64,000 nucleotides of DNA from positions 682,001 through 746,000 of the forward strand of contig NZ_JAOCQD020000001.1 of NCBI RefSeq assembly GCF_025290835.2, given 5' to 3'. The position numbers and the translations under genes were made by a program. This DNA comes from Aquabacterium sp. OR-4 (GTDB taxonomy: Bacteria > Pseudomonadota > Gammaproteobacteria > Burkholderiales > Burkholderiaceae_C). This document shows, one piece after another, positions 15,850 through 24,395 of the stretch. The notes under the pieces are model-generated. The model saw nothing but the letters and a program-made list of their open reading frames with translations. It was not told where the DNA came from and did no database searches. Within the stretch, counting starts at the first letter, position 1. Each line of letters opens with the position of its first letter.

Positions 15850-16482
15850 TCACTGGGTGGTGACGATCGTGACGCGGCGGTTCTCGGGCGCGTCGGCCTT
15901 CTGTGCGTTGAGCAGCTCGCTGGCACCCTTGCCCACCGACGACAGGCGCTCGGGCAGCACGCCCAGCTTGGTGGTGAGGTAGCTCACCACGGCCTGCGCG
16001 CGCTCGGCCGAGAGCTTCTGGTTGAGCTCGTCACCGCCGCGCGGGTCGGCATGGCCTTCCACGCGGAAGCCGAAGCCGGCCAGGCGATCGGACTGCAGCG
16101 CCTTGGCCACCTTCTCGAGCACCGCCACGGTCTCGGGCGTGATGTCGGACGAGCCGGTGGCAAAGGTGATCAGCAGGCTGGCCTTGCCCGGGCCGGGCGG
16201 CTTGGCCGGCACGCCAGGGCGCATCGACGGCCGGATGGCGCGGGTGGCGCCGCTGGCGGCGGCCGATGCGGCCGGCGCGATCTCGAGCGCGTCGACCAGC
16301 GCGTCTTCGGTCACTTGTGCGGCCTTGAGCAACGGGGCGGCCGGCGCGGTTTGGGCGGTGGCAGGCAGTGCGGCGCACAGGGCCAGCGCGGCGGCCGTGG
16401 CCAGGCGCGCGGCGGTCAGGCCGGCGCGGGCCTTGGCGCCGTGCTGGGGCCGATGGGGCCGATGGGGGGCGGCGAAGTTCAT
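15850..16482 (-). CDS. OmpA-like peptidoglycan-binding protein, third gene of the tps operon
   Basis: A 210-residue exported protein. A signal peptide spans about residues 1 to 45, ending ALPATAQ with no lipobox cysteine. An Ala/Pro-rich linker follows, then an OmpA C-terminal domain from about residue 95. Its core GHADPRGG...LSAERAQAVVSYL holds the conserved Asp and Arg that bind the peptide of peptidoglycan. No beta-barrel is present, so it is a periplasmic cell-wall anchor. AGGAG precedes the ATG. It follows the TPS-caspase gene after 95 bp on the same strand and may fix the secreted protein or its pore to the wall. Confidence 0.88.
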   Translation of the reverse strand: MNFAAPHRPHRPQHGAKARAGLTAARLATAAALALCAALPATAQTAPAAPLLKAAQVTEDALVDALEIAPAASAAASGATRAIRPSMRPGVPAKPPGPGKASLLITFATGSSDITPETVAVLEKVAKALQSDRLAGFGFRVEGHADPRGGDELNQKLSAERAQAVVSYLTTKLGVLPERLSSVGKGASELLNAQKADAPENRRVTIVTTQ

Positions 16483-16577
16483 CGCGGACTCCTTGGTGGA
16501 AGTCGACCTTTCGGTCGGTGGGGCAGGTTGTTCAGGGCCGCAGTGTGCCGCGTGCGCGGCGGCGGGGTGTGGATGGC

Positions 16578-19500
16578 TCATCGGGTCAGGCGCTCCTCGA
16601 GGCGACGCTGCTCGAACAGGTAGTCGGCACCCGCTTCGTGGCCGCCGTCGCGTGCGGCACCGTACTGCGGGCGTTGCGGCAGCTGGCGCGCCACGTCGAA
16701 GCGGATCTGCTCGAACAGCGAGCTGCCCGGCTTCCAGCTCGACACCTGGCCCAGCGTCTGCATCAGGCTCCAGGCAAACGGCGAGTGGCCGTTCTTGCCC
16801 GAGTCGAACACCGGCTCGTTGCCGCCCGACGACATCACCACCGCGGCGCGGCGCGCCAGCAGGGCGCTGGCGTCCTGGCTGCCGGTGCCAGTGCCGGTGC
16901 GGATGCGCTCGTTGCTGACCAGGCTGCCCGAGAAGCAGCTGTCGGAGATCATCGCCACCTGTTGCGCCGGCAGCTGGCGCAGCAGCTTGCCGATGTCGGC
17001 GTTGGAGATCCAGGTCTCGGGGCGCGCGGCGTCGGCATCGGCCGGTTGCCAGTAGCCCTGGCCGGTTTTCTCGATCAGCTCGCCGTGGCCGGCGTAGTAC
17101 AGCACCACCGAGTCTTCGGGGCCGACGGTGAACTGCAGCTGGTTCAGCGTCTGGTACAGCATGGCCCGGCTGGGGTTCTCGAGCACCAGGGTCTCGTAGC
17201 CCAGGTTGGTTTCGAGCGAGGCGGCCACCGCCCGTGCATCGCCCACTGCGTTGGACAGCCGCGGGATGCGCGCATCGCTGTACTGGTCGATGCCCACCAG
17301 CACGGCGATCTTGCGCCGGATCTGCGGCAGCGCGGCGCTCTTGACCGCGCGCGCCGACAGCAGGCGCGCGCCCGGCACATTGGCCATCACCGGCGTCACG
17401 GTCACGGCGCCGGCCGGCGTCGCCGCTGCGGCCACGGGGGCGGCCGGCGCTGCGGCCGCCACCGCCGGTGTGGCGCCGCCTGTGGCGGCACCCGGGCCGG
17501 TGCCCGCGGTGGGTGCGGCGGGGGCCACCGGCGCGGCCGACGGCACCGGCATCGGCAGCTGCTGCACCACACGCGCCGGCGCGCCGCCGGCCGGCGACAA
17601 GCCGGCCAGTGGCGAGAACATCAGGCACTGGCCCGAGGCCGCCTGCTCGGCGGTGGCGCAACCCGGGGCGTCGGCCAGGCCCGGGTTCTGCTCGAGGCGG
17701 TTGATGGCCTGGGCGAACACGCTCTTCTTGTACTGCTCGCGTGCGGTCAGCACCGCAGCAATGGTGTCCTTGGACATGCTGTCCAGGTCGAGGCTGGCAA
17801 AGGCGCGGCGCTCGCCGCTGCCGGCCGGCGCCACCACCTGCACGGCATCGAGCGTGCGGCCCTCGGTGGCCGAGCTGGTGGTGGCCGGTATCAGCACCGC
17901 CACCACGGCGGTCTGGGCGATCTTGGGGGTGTCGGTCACCACCGGGGGCACGACCACCGGCGCGTCGATGGCCAGCGCCACGGCATTGCCCGCGGCCTGC
18001 TCGAAGCTGTAGTTGGCCGCGCTGAGGCCGCTGCCGGTGATGGCGTAGCGGCCCGGCGCCGCGCTGGTGGCGGTGCTGGTGCCGAACTGCAGCGTGCCGG
18101 TGGTGGCGCTGGCCAGGCTTTCTTCGCCGACCAGGCCGCTCACGCTGCCGGTCAGTGCGGGCAGGGTGCCGCCCTGCACCACGCTCACCCGGTCGGCCAC
18201 GTAGCGCAGCGTGGCCGGGGTGATGGCGGCGCTGCTGCTCAGGCTGCCCTGCTCGCTGTCGAGGCGGTAGTTGGCGGCGTCGCTGCCGGTGAGGCTGAAG
18301 CTGCTCAGCGTCACGGCCTTGGCGCTGCCCACGCCGGCGGTGTCGAAGCGGCCGGTGGCCAGGCCGCTGACCGAGTCGCCCTCGATCACGCCGGTCAGGC
18401 TGACGCTCTGGGCGCTGGCGGCGGTGCCGCCGTCGTACACCTTGCTGGCGGCGGTGGCCGCGCCCACCTGCAGCGTGCGCGGGCTGATGCTGGCCGTGGC
18501 CGTGGCGCTGTCGAGGGTGTAGTTGCCGGCGTCGGCGCCGCTCAGCAGCAGGTTGCCGAGCTGCACGGTCTTGCCGCTGCCGACGTTCTTGTCGATGAAG
18601 GCGGCGCTGCCGGCGCTGGCCATCACCGCGTCTTCACCCAGGACCCCGCTGAGCGTGAGCGACTGGCCCGGCGTGGCGCGGGTGCTGCCGTCGTAGACCT
18701 TGTCGCTGGCCGTGCCCACGGCGCTCAGCGCCAGCGGCGTGATGCTGGCGGTGGTGGTGGCCGTGCTGGTGCTCAGGCTGTAGTTGCCCGCGTCGGCACC
18801 GACCAGCGTGAAGCCGGTGACCGTGACCAGCTTGTCGCGGCCCACATGCCGGTCGGCAAAGCTGCCGCTCATGCCGGCCAGCGCCACGGTGTCGCCTTCC
18901 ACCGGGCCCGACAGCGTGCCGCCGGCCAGCAGGGCACTGGCGTTGCCGTCGTAGACCTTGCCGATGGCGTTGACCGCGGCCACGGTGATCGGCTTGGGCG
19001 TGATGCTGCCCACCAGGCTGCTGCTGTCGATCGACACGCCGTACACCGGCGCGCCCTGCGCATCGACAAAGCCGGTGCCGGTCATCACCAGCGACATCGG
19101 GATGTCGCTGCCGACATGGCGGCTGTCAAGCACCAGCGAGCCGGTGTAGGCCAGGCCGTCGCGCAGGCCGCTGAGCGAGCTGCCGGCGTCGGCCAGATTG
19201 ACCGCGGTGCTGCCGTCGTACACGCGGCTGTACGGGCTGCTCAGGCCCAGCGTCGGCTGGCTGCTGAACAGGAAGCCGTTGCCGCTTTCGGCCGGGTCGG
19301 CCGCGCCATAGCTGGCCCCGTACTGGCGGAAGCTGGCCTGCAGCGCGCCGTTCTGGAAGGCGTAGCCGTCGCCCAAGGCGGCTGAATCCCAGGCATAGAC
19401 CAGCCAGCGGCCGTTGGGCGCCGACAGCGCCTCGCTGCCCGACTGGTTGAAGAAGCCGATCACGCTGCCGCCGGTGCCCTCTTGCACCAGGCTGGCCGAG

Positions 19501-22442
19501 CGGTCGGCCCGGCTGCCCTGCGAGAAGCTGAAGCCCAGCACCGTGATGGCGGTGCCGGTGGCGCTGGACTGCACGCTGGCATTGGCGCCCAGGCCCAGGT
19601 TGCTGGCCTGGATGGTGATGGCGCCACCGGCGCTCAGCGTGGTGGCGCCGGCGCCGGCGGCGGCCTGGCCATCGGCCTGGCTGGCGGCCAGGGCGCGGCG
19701 CGTGCCGCGGGCCACACCGCCTTCCACTTCAAGCTGGTCGTCGTTGTCGTCGTTGCTGATCAGGCTGCTGTCGAAGTTGCCGATGATGGCCGTGGGGGCG
19801 CTGATGTCCAGCGTGGTGTTCTCGCCGAAGGCCAGGCGCGTGGCCTGGCCCAGGCTGCCGATGGTCAGCACGTTGCCGCGCAGGCTCACGCTGCTGGCAT
19901 TGCCGCTGAGGTGCGCGGCCTCGATCGACAGCGTGCCGCCGGCGGTGATGGCCAGGCTGCGGCCGCTGCCGGCCACGATCTCGCCGCCGATGCTGATGCC
20001 GGTGTCGCCGTCGATCTGCAGCGCGCCGCCCAGGCTCATGTCGAGCGACGCCGGGGCACTGCTGGCCAGGTAGACGGCCAGGTCCTCGCTGCCGCCCGAC
20101 AGCGCGCGGCCGGTCAGTGTGACCGGGGCGCCACCCAGGGCCACCAGCTTGCCGCTGGCGCCGCGCAGGCCCAGGCCAAAGCGGGTGAGCGTGGGCGTGT
20201 CGTCGTCGTTGGACGAGCTGCGGTCCAGCACCTCGCCGGTGATCGCGGCGTAGGCTTCGGCATTGCCGTCGGCCGTGCCCACCTGCACCGGCGCCAGGAT
20301 GTCCACGCCAGCCGGCAGGCTGGCCAGCCGGTAACGGCCCGAATAGGCGCCGCCGTCAACCACCAGGCGCTCGCTGGCGCTGACCAGCCCGCCGGCCAGC
20401 TTGACGCCGGTGCGCATGCCGTCGCCGTCGGAATCGACCGTGCCCAGCAGCCGGATGCGGCGTGCGCTCAGCGTGCTGGCATCGACGATGGCCACGCCGT
20501 TGGTGTCGCCGCTGCTGACCTGGCTGTGGCCGATGATGCTGATCGTGCCGCTGCCGGCGTCGAGCGCCGAGGCCGCCACCGACACACCGTCGCGCAAGCC
20601 GCTGGCATCGGTGGCCAGGGCGCCGGCCACGCCGGTGAAGCTGCTTTCGCAGGCGTTCGGTCCGCAGCTGGTCACGCTGCCGCCGAGGCTGATGTCGCCG
20701 CCCGCCGACACCAGCGTGGACGAGCGCACCGCGATGGCCCCGGCCTGGCCCGAGCGGCCGGCGCTCAGGCTCAGGTTGAGCGCGGCGCCTTCGCTGCGGA
20801 TGGTGCTGCGGTCGATGGTGATGTTGTTGTCGGCCAGCAGGGTCAGGCTGACCGCGGTGCCGGCGGCCGGCTTGATGGTGGCGTTGATGACGCTGATGTT
20901 GCCGTCGTCCTCGCCGCCCTGGCCGGTCTGCACCACCACGTTGTTGCCGGCGTTCAGCGCCGCCACCAGGGTGGCCGTGCTCAGCAGGCCGGGGCTGCCG
21001 GTGCTGGTGAAGCTGGGGCCGTTGCTGATCCGGGTGTCATTGCCCTCGTCGCTGATGATCAGGTCGTAGGGGTCGAGCAGCCAGCGGCCGGCCTGGCCGG
21101 CCGGCGCATCGGCGCGCACCGCCAACGGCCGGGCGTCCAGCCAGCCGCCCGAGGTTTCGATGAAGCCGCCATTGCCGCCCAGGGCGCCACCGCGCGCGCT
21201 CAGCGTGCCGTAGCTGCGGTTGGCCTGGGTGCCCCACAGCACCACGCTGCCGCCCTGGCCCAGGCCCAGCGCGTCGGCGGCCACCGTGGCGCCGGGGGCC
21301 ATGAACACCGCCTGGGCATTGCGCAGCCGCGCATCCTGGCCCTGCACGCCACCGCCCACCAAGGCCGTGCCGCCGCCGGTCTGGCCCGACACATCCACCC
21401 GTGCGCCGTCGAGCAGGCCCACCTGGTGGCCCAGCAGCGTGGCGCTGCCGCCCAGGCCGCTGCTGCCGGTGGCCTCGATCGTGCCGGCCACCAGCAGCGT
21501 GCCGGCCGCGCCGGCGTCGATCTGGATCTGGCCGCCGCTGGCGCCGCTGGCGCTGGTGCGGCTGCCGGCCGACAGGTTGACCGCCTGCGTGCCGGCCAGC
21601 AGCACGCTGCCGCCGCTGCCCAGGCTGTCGGCGCGCACGATGCCCTGCTGGTTGACGATGGCCGCCTGCAGGTCGATGCGCCCGCCGCTGGCCAGGGCCT
21701 GGCCCAGGTTCAATACCTCGCCCTGCGGCGCGCTGACCTGCATGGCCAGGTTGGGCAGGCCGGTGTCGGCCAGTGTGGCGGTGGCGCCCGCGGCCAGCAG
21801 CACCTGGCCGCCCGGGGCCTCGATCAGGCCCTCGTTGCGCACACCGCTGACGCCCAGCAAGATCACCTGGCCACCGGTGCTGCTGCGCAGCTCGCCCTGG
21901 TTGATCACATCGGCCTGGCCGCTGGCGCCGAAGCCGGCCGGCGCGAACAGGTTGTAGCGCCGCGGGGCCCAGTCGGCGTCGGACATGGCCAGCGTGGAGG
22001 CCACCAGGCCGGCCACGTCCACCCGGGCGCCCTGGCCGAACAACACGCCATTGGGATTGAGCAGCCACACCTGGCCATTGCTGGTGAGGCTGCCGAAGAT
22101 CTGCGACGGATCGCTGCCGGTCACGCGGTTGAGCACCCGGCTGGCGGCACTTGGCTGCACAAACTGCACGGCCTGGCCGCTGCCGATCGAGAACTGCTGC
22201 CAGTTCAGGATGGCGTTGGCGCTGTTGGTCACGGTCATGCGCTGGCCGTTGACGGTGGCACTGGCCTGGCCCTGCACCACCTGCAGGCCGCTGGGCAGCA
22301 CGGCGGCGGGGCCGGCGGCCTGCAGCGACAGCGTGGCAAACAGGCCGGCGGCGGCCAGCGCCAGCGGGCGCAGGGCCGGCAGCATGGCGTGGCGGGCACG
22401 CGCGCTGCGGCGCTTGGGGGCGGATGGAAGCGGGAGGTTCAT
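16578..22442 (-). CDS. TpsA exoprotein with YDG/MBG repeats and C-terminal caspase-like protease
   Basis: A 1954-residue surface protein. A long signal sequence is followed by a filamentous-hemagglutinin TPS domain (about 30-300, with QVWLLNPNGVLFG, the NPNG signature). A beta-helix region runs to about residue 1000. Four YDG-type repeats begin near 1075, 1162, 1248 and 1335, each with VYDG, then an MBG-like unit near 1400-1490. An Ala/Pro linker leads to a caspase p20 domain from about 1708: KIAVLVGIDQY, then YYAGHGE with His1786 and ISDSCFSG with Cys1836. The His-Cys spacing of 50 fits an active dyad. The TpsB gene lies 40 bp upstream. GGAG stands 10 bases before the ATG. Caspase fusion to a TpsA adhesin is the odd feature; its target is unknown. 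Confidence 0.9.
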   Translation of the reverse strand: MNLPLPSAPKRRSARARHAMLPALRPLALAAAGLFATLSLQAAGPAAVLPSGLQVVQGQASATVNGQRMTVTNSANAILNWQQFSIGSGQAVQFVQPSAASRVLNRVTGSDPSQIFGSLTSNGQVWLLNPNGVLFGQGARVDVAGLVASTLAMSDADWAPRRYNLFAPAGFGASGQADVINQGELRSSTGGQVILLGVSGVRNEGLIEAPGGQVLLAAGATATLADTGLPNLAMQVSAPQGEVLNLGQALASGGRIDLQAAIVNQQGIVRADSLGSGGSVLLAGTQAVNLSAGSRTSASGASGGQIQIDAGAAGTLLVAGTIEATGSSGLGGSATLLGHQVGLLDGARVDVSGQTGGGTALVGGGVQGQDARLRNAQAVFMAPGATVAADALGLGQGGSVVLWGTQANRSYGTLSARGGALGGNGGFIETSGGWLDARPLAVRADAPAGQAGRWLLDPYDLIISDEGNDTRISNGPSFTSTGSPGLLSTATLVAALNAGNNVVVQTGQGGEDDGNISVINATIKPAAGTAVSLTLLADNNITIDRSTIRSEGAALNLSLSAGRSGQAGAIAVRSSTLVSAGGDISLGGSVTSCGPNACESSFTGVAGALATDASGLRDGVSVAASALDAGSGTISIIGHSQVSSGDTNGVAIVDASTLSARRIRLLGTVDSDGDGMRTGVKLAGGLVSASERLVVDGGAYSGRYRLASLPAGVDILAPVQVGTADGNAEAYAAITGEVLDRSSSNDDDTPTLTRFGLGLRGASGKLVALGGAPVTLTGRALSGGSEDLAVYLASSAPASLDMSLGGALQIDGDTGISIGGEIVAGSGRSLAITAGGTLSIEAAHLSGNASSVSLRGNVLTIGSLGQATRLAFGENTTLDISAPTAIIGNFDSSLISNDDNDDQLEVEGGVARGTRRALAASQADGQAAAGAGATTLSAGGAITIQASNLGLGANASVQSSATGTAITVLGFSFSQGSRADRSASLVQEGTGGSVIGFFNQSGSEALSAPNGRWLVYAWDSAALGDGYAFQNGALQASFRQYGASYGAADPAESGNGFLFSSQPTLGLSSPYSRVYDGSTAVNLADAGSSLSGLRDGLAYTGSLVLDSRHVGSDIPMSLVMTGTGFVDAQGAPVYGVSIDSSSLVGSITPKPITVAAVNAIGKVYDGNASALLAGGTLSGPVEGDTVALAGMSGSFADRHVGRDKLVTVTGFTLVGADAGNYSLSTSTATTTASITPLALSAVGTASDKVYDGSTRATPGQSLTLSGVLGEDAVMASAGSAAFIDKNVGSGKTVQLGNLLLSGADAGNYTLDSATATASISPRTLQVGAATAASKVYDGGTAASAQSVSLTGVIEGDSVSGLATGRFDTAGVGSAKAVTLSSFSLTGSDAANYRLDSEQGSLSSSAAITPATLRYVADRVSVVQGGTLPALTGSVSGLVGEESLASATTGTLQFGTSTATSAAPGRYAITGSGLSAANYSFEQAAGNAVALAIDAPVVVPPVVTDTPKIAQTAVVAVLIPATTSSATEGRTLDAVQVVAPAGSGERRAFASLDLDSMSKDTIAAVLTAREQYKKSVFAQAINRLEQNPGLADAPGCATAEQAASGQCLMFSPLAGLSPAGGAPARVVQQLPMPVPSAAPVAPAAPTAGTGPGAATGGATPAVAAAAPAAPVAAAATPAGAVTVTPVMANVPGARLLSARAVKSAALPQIRRKIAVLVGIDQYSDARIPRLSNAVGDARAVAASLETNLGYETLVLENPSRAMLYQTLNQLQFTVGPEDSVVLYYAGHGELIEKTGQGYWQPADADAARPETWISNADIGKLLRQLPAQQVAMISDSCFSGSLVSNERIRTGTGTGSQDASALLARRAAVVMSSGGNEPVFDSGKNGHSPFAWSLMQTLGQVSSWKPGSSLFEQIRFDVARQLPQRPQYGAARDGGHEAGADYLFEQRRLEERLTR

Positions 22443-22482
22443 CGCAGGGAACTCCGAAATGGGGGGCGGCGCGGCGCGCGCG

Positions 22483-24168
22483 TCAGAAGCTGGCGCCGAG
22501 CGAGACATGGCCACGCCAGTCACCGCGCTGGGTGCTGGCGGCGTCGTCGAAGGCCTGGGCGGCGGCCAGGCGCAGCTGCACCGGGCCCCAGCCCAGGCGC
22601 AGGCCCACGCCGGCCGAGCTGAGCGTGCAGCGGGTCTTGCCGGGGCGGCACAGGGTGTCGGCCTGGTTGTCGATCTGGCCGGCATCCACAAAGCCCAGCA
22701 GGCGCAGGTCGGCGTCGGGGCCCAGCCAGCCGAGCTTGGGCGTGCTGAGCTCGAGCGAGGCCTGCAGGCCGCTGTCGCCCGACAGCTCACGCTCGTGGTA
22801 GCCACGCACCGAGGCGCCGCCGCCAATGCCGAACTGCTCGCCGGGCACCAGCGGGTCGTTGGCCAGCTGAGCCGACATGCGCCCGCCCAGCGCCCAGTCT
22901 TCGAACACCGGCAGGCTCAGGTTGGCGGTGGCGCGCAGCACGGTGTAGCGGCGCTTGGCGCCGGGCCGCACCGCGTCGAAGGCGGCGGCTTCGCCATGCT
23001 TGCCGCCCAGGCCCAGGTTGTGCGCCAGGCCCAGGCTGGCGCCGGCGCTCAGCGCGCCCGAGCGCTGCACGCTGTACTCGGCGGTGAGCGGGTGCACGGT
23101 CACGCTCTGGCCGGCGGTGCCGCAGGCGCCGTCGGGCAGGCCGTCGATGCCGCAGCTGTTGAGGTAGGCGCGGTACTCCAGGCCCACGCTCAGGCGCTGG
23201 TCGAACTCGCCCAGGCGGGGCAGGTACCACTGGGTGCGCGCGCCGGCGATGCGGCCCTTGCCGGCAAAGCGCAGGCCGCCCGCGGCCGTGGACTGCACGC
23301 CACCATCGACGTTGGAGTAGGCGCCGAACAGGTCCAGCGCCGCCAGCATCGACACCAGCGGCAGACGGTAGCCGCCGCTCAGCACCTTGACCTTGGCCGG
23401 ATCGGTGGGCGAGGTCTGGGCCTGCACGCTCAGCACATCGTCATGGCCGGTGATGTCGCTGTGCTGCCAGCCCAGGCTGACCCGCCAGTCACCGGTGCGC
23501 TCGTTGCCGGTGTTGTCGAGGCCCAGGTTCCAGCGCGTGACCGCCTGCTCGTCGACCTTCAGCGTGGCCTCGACCTGGCCGGGTTCGGCACCCGGGGCCA
23601 GCAGCACGCCGAGCTGGCGGCCGGGGTTCTCGTTGGCCAGCTGCAGTTCGCGGTCGATGCGCTGCAGCCGCGGCGTGCTGCCGCTCACCAGGGCCGGCAG
23701 TGCGGCGCGTGCGCGCTCGGCCGACAGGCGCTTGTGGCCCTGCACCGTCAGCTTGGCCAGCTTGCCTTCGAGCACGGCGATGGTCACCACGCCGTCCTTC
23801 ACCGGTTGCGGCGGCAGGTAGGCCACCACCGCGCCGAAGCCGGCCGCGCCGTACAAGGCCTGCACCGCCTCGGCGGCGCGCTTGAGCTCGCTCAGGCTGC
23901 GCTGGCCGCGATAGGGCTCCAGCGTGGTCTTGATCAGGCCGGCATCGAGCAGCGTGTTGCCCTCGATCCAGAAGCCGTTGACCTGCACGGTGGCTTCGGC
24001 GGCCGGGCTCGCGCCGGCGGCGGTGGCCTGCGCCTGGGTTGGAGATGGGGTCTGGGCCTGAACCCTGGCCGCACCGCCGACGGCGCAGACCAGGATGCAG
24101 GCCATGGCCACCGGCCAGCGGGGCATGCGCAGGGCCTGGGGCTTGGCTGGTTGGGGTTGCCGCAACAT
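22483..24168 (-). CDS. TpsB-type outer-membrane transporter (ShlB/FhaC/HecB family)
   Basis: A 561-residue two-partner-secretion pore. The signal peptide (about 1-38) ends in RVQAQ. POTRA domains cover about 60-210 (VNGFWIEGNTLLDAG and LAKLTVQGHKRLSAERA). The rest is a 16-strand beta-barrel ending in the typical C-terminal strand VSLGASF with a terminal Phe. A VRGYHE motif near residue 460 is the conserved VRGY tetrad that pins loop L6. GGAGG precedes the ATG. It is first in the order tpsB-tpsA-ompA, so it should export the caspase-bearing TpsA protein. Confidence 0.93.
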   Translation of the reverse strand: MLRQPQPAKPQALRMPRWPVAMACILVCAVGGAARVQAQTPSPTQAQATAAGASPAAEATVQVNGFWIEGNTLLDAGLIKTTLEPYRGQRSLSELKRAAEAVQALYGAAGFGAVVAYLPPQPVKDGVVTIAVLEGKLAKLTVQGHKRLSAERARAALPALVSGSTPRLQRIDRELQLANENPGRQLGVLLAPGAEPGQVEATLKVDEQAVTRWNLGLDNTGNERTGDWRVSLGWQHSDITGHDDVLSVQAQTSPTDPAKVKVLSGGYRLPLVSMLAALDLFGAYSNVDGGVQSTAAGGLRFAGKGRIAGARTQWYLPRLGEFDQRLSVGLEYRAYLNSCGIDGLPDGACGTAGQSVTVHPLTAEYSVQRSGALSAGASLGLAHNLGLGGKHGEAAAFDAVRPGAKRRYTVLRATANLSLPVFEDWALGGRMSAQLANDPLVPGEQFGIGGGASVRGYHERELSGDSGLQASLELSTPKLGWLGPDADLRLLGFVDAGQIDNQADTLCRPGKTRCTLSSAGVGLRLGWGPVQLRLAAAQAFDDAASTQRGDWRGHVSLGASF

Positions 24169-24395
24169 GGCGCCTCCGCTCCGATTTGTTTCGATTCGTG
24201 CGAATGGTAGGCCGAGAGGGGCGGCGGTCGTCACCTTATGCCCGTGATCGGGGGTGCGCAATCCCGAACACTGTGGACAGGCCGCCACGCCCTGGCCTGC
24301 AGGCCGGTTCGGGCCGGACCGGCGGCCGCTGCCGGCCAAGCGCTTACCATCGCGCCAGCCCCACCGCCATCGACTGCCCGCTCCGGGCGCCCGCC

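Noticed and set aside
16368..24210. Long plus-strand open frames opposite the tpsA/tpsB genes (up to about 1000 codons)
   Set aside because: They are shadows of the GC-rich coding strand; the minus strand has recognised domains throughout and the plus frames are His/Gln/Arg/Ala-rich without any family motif.
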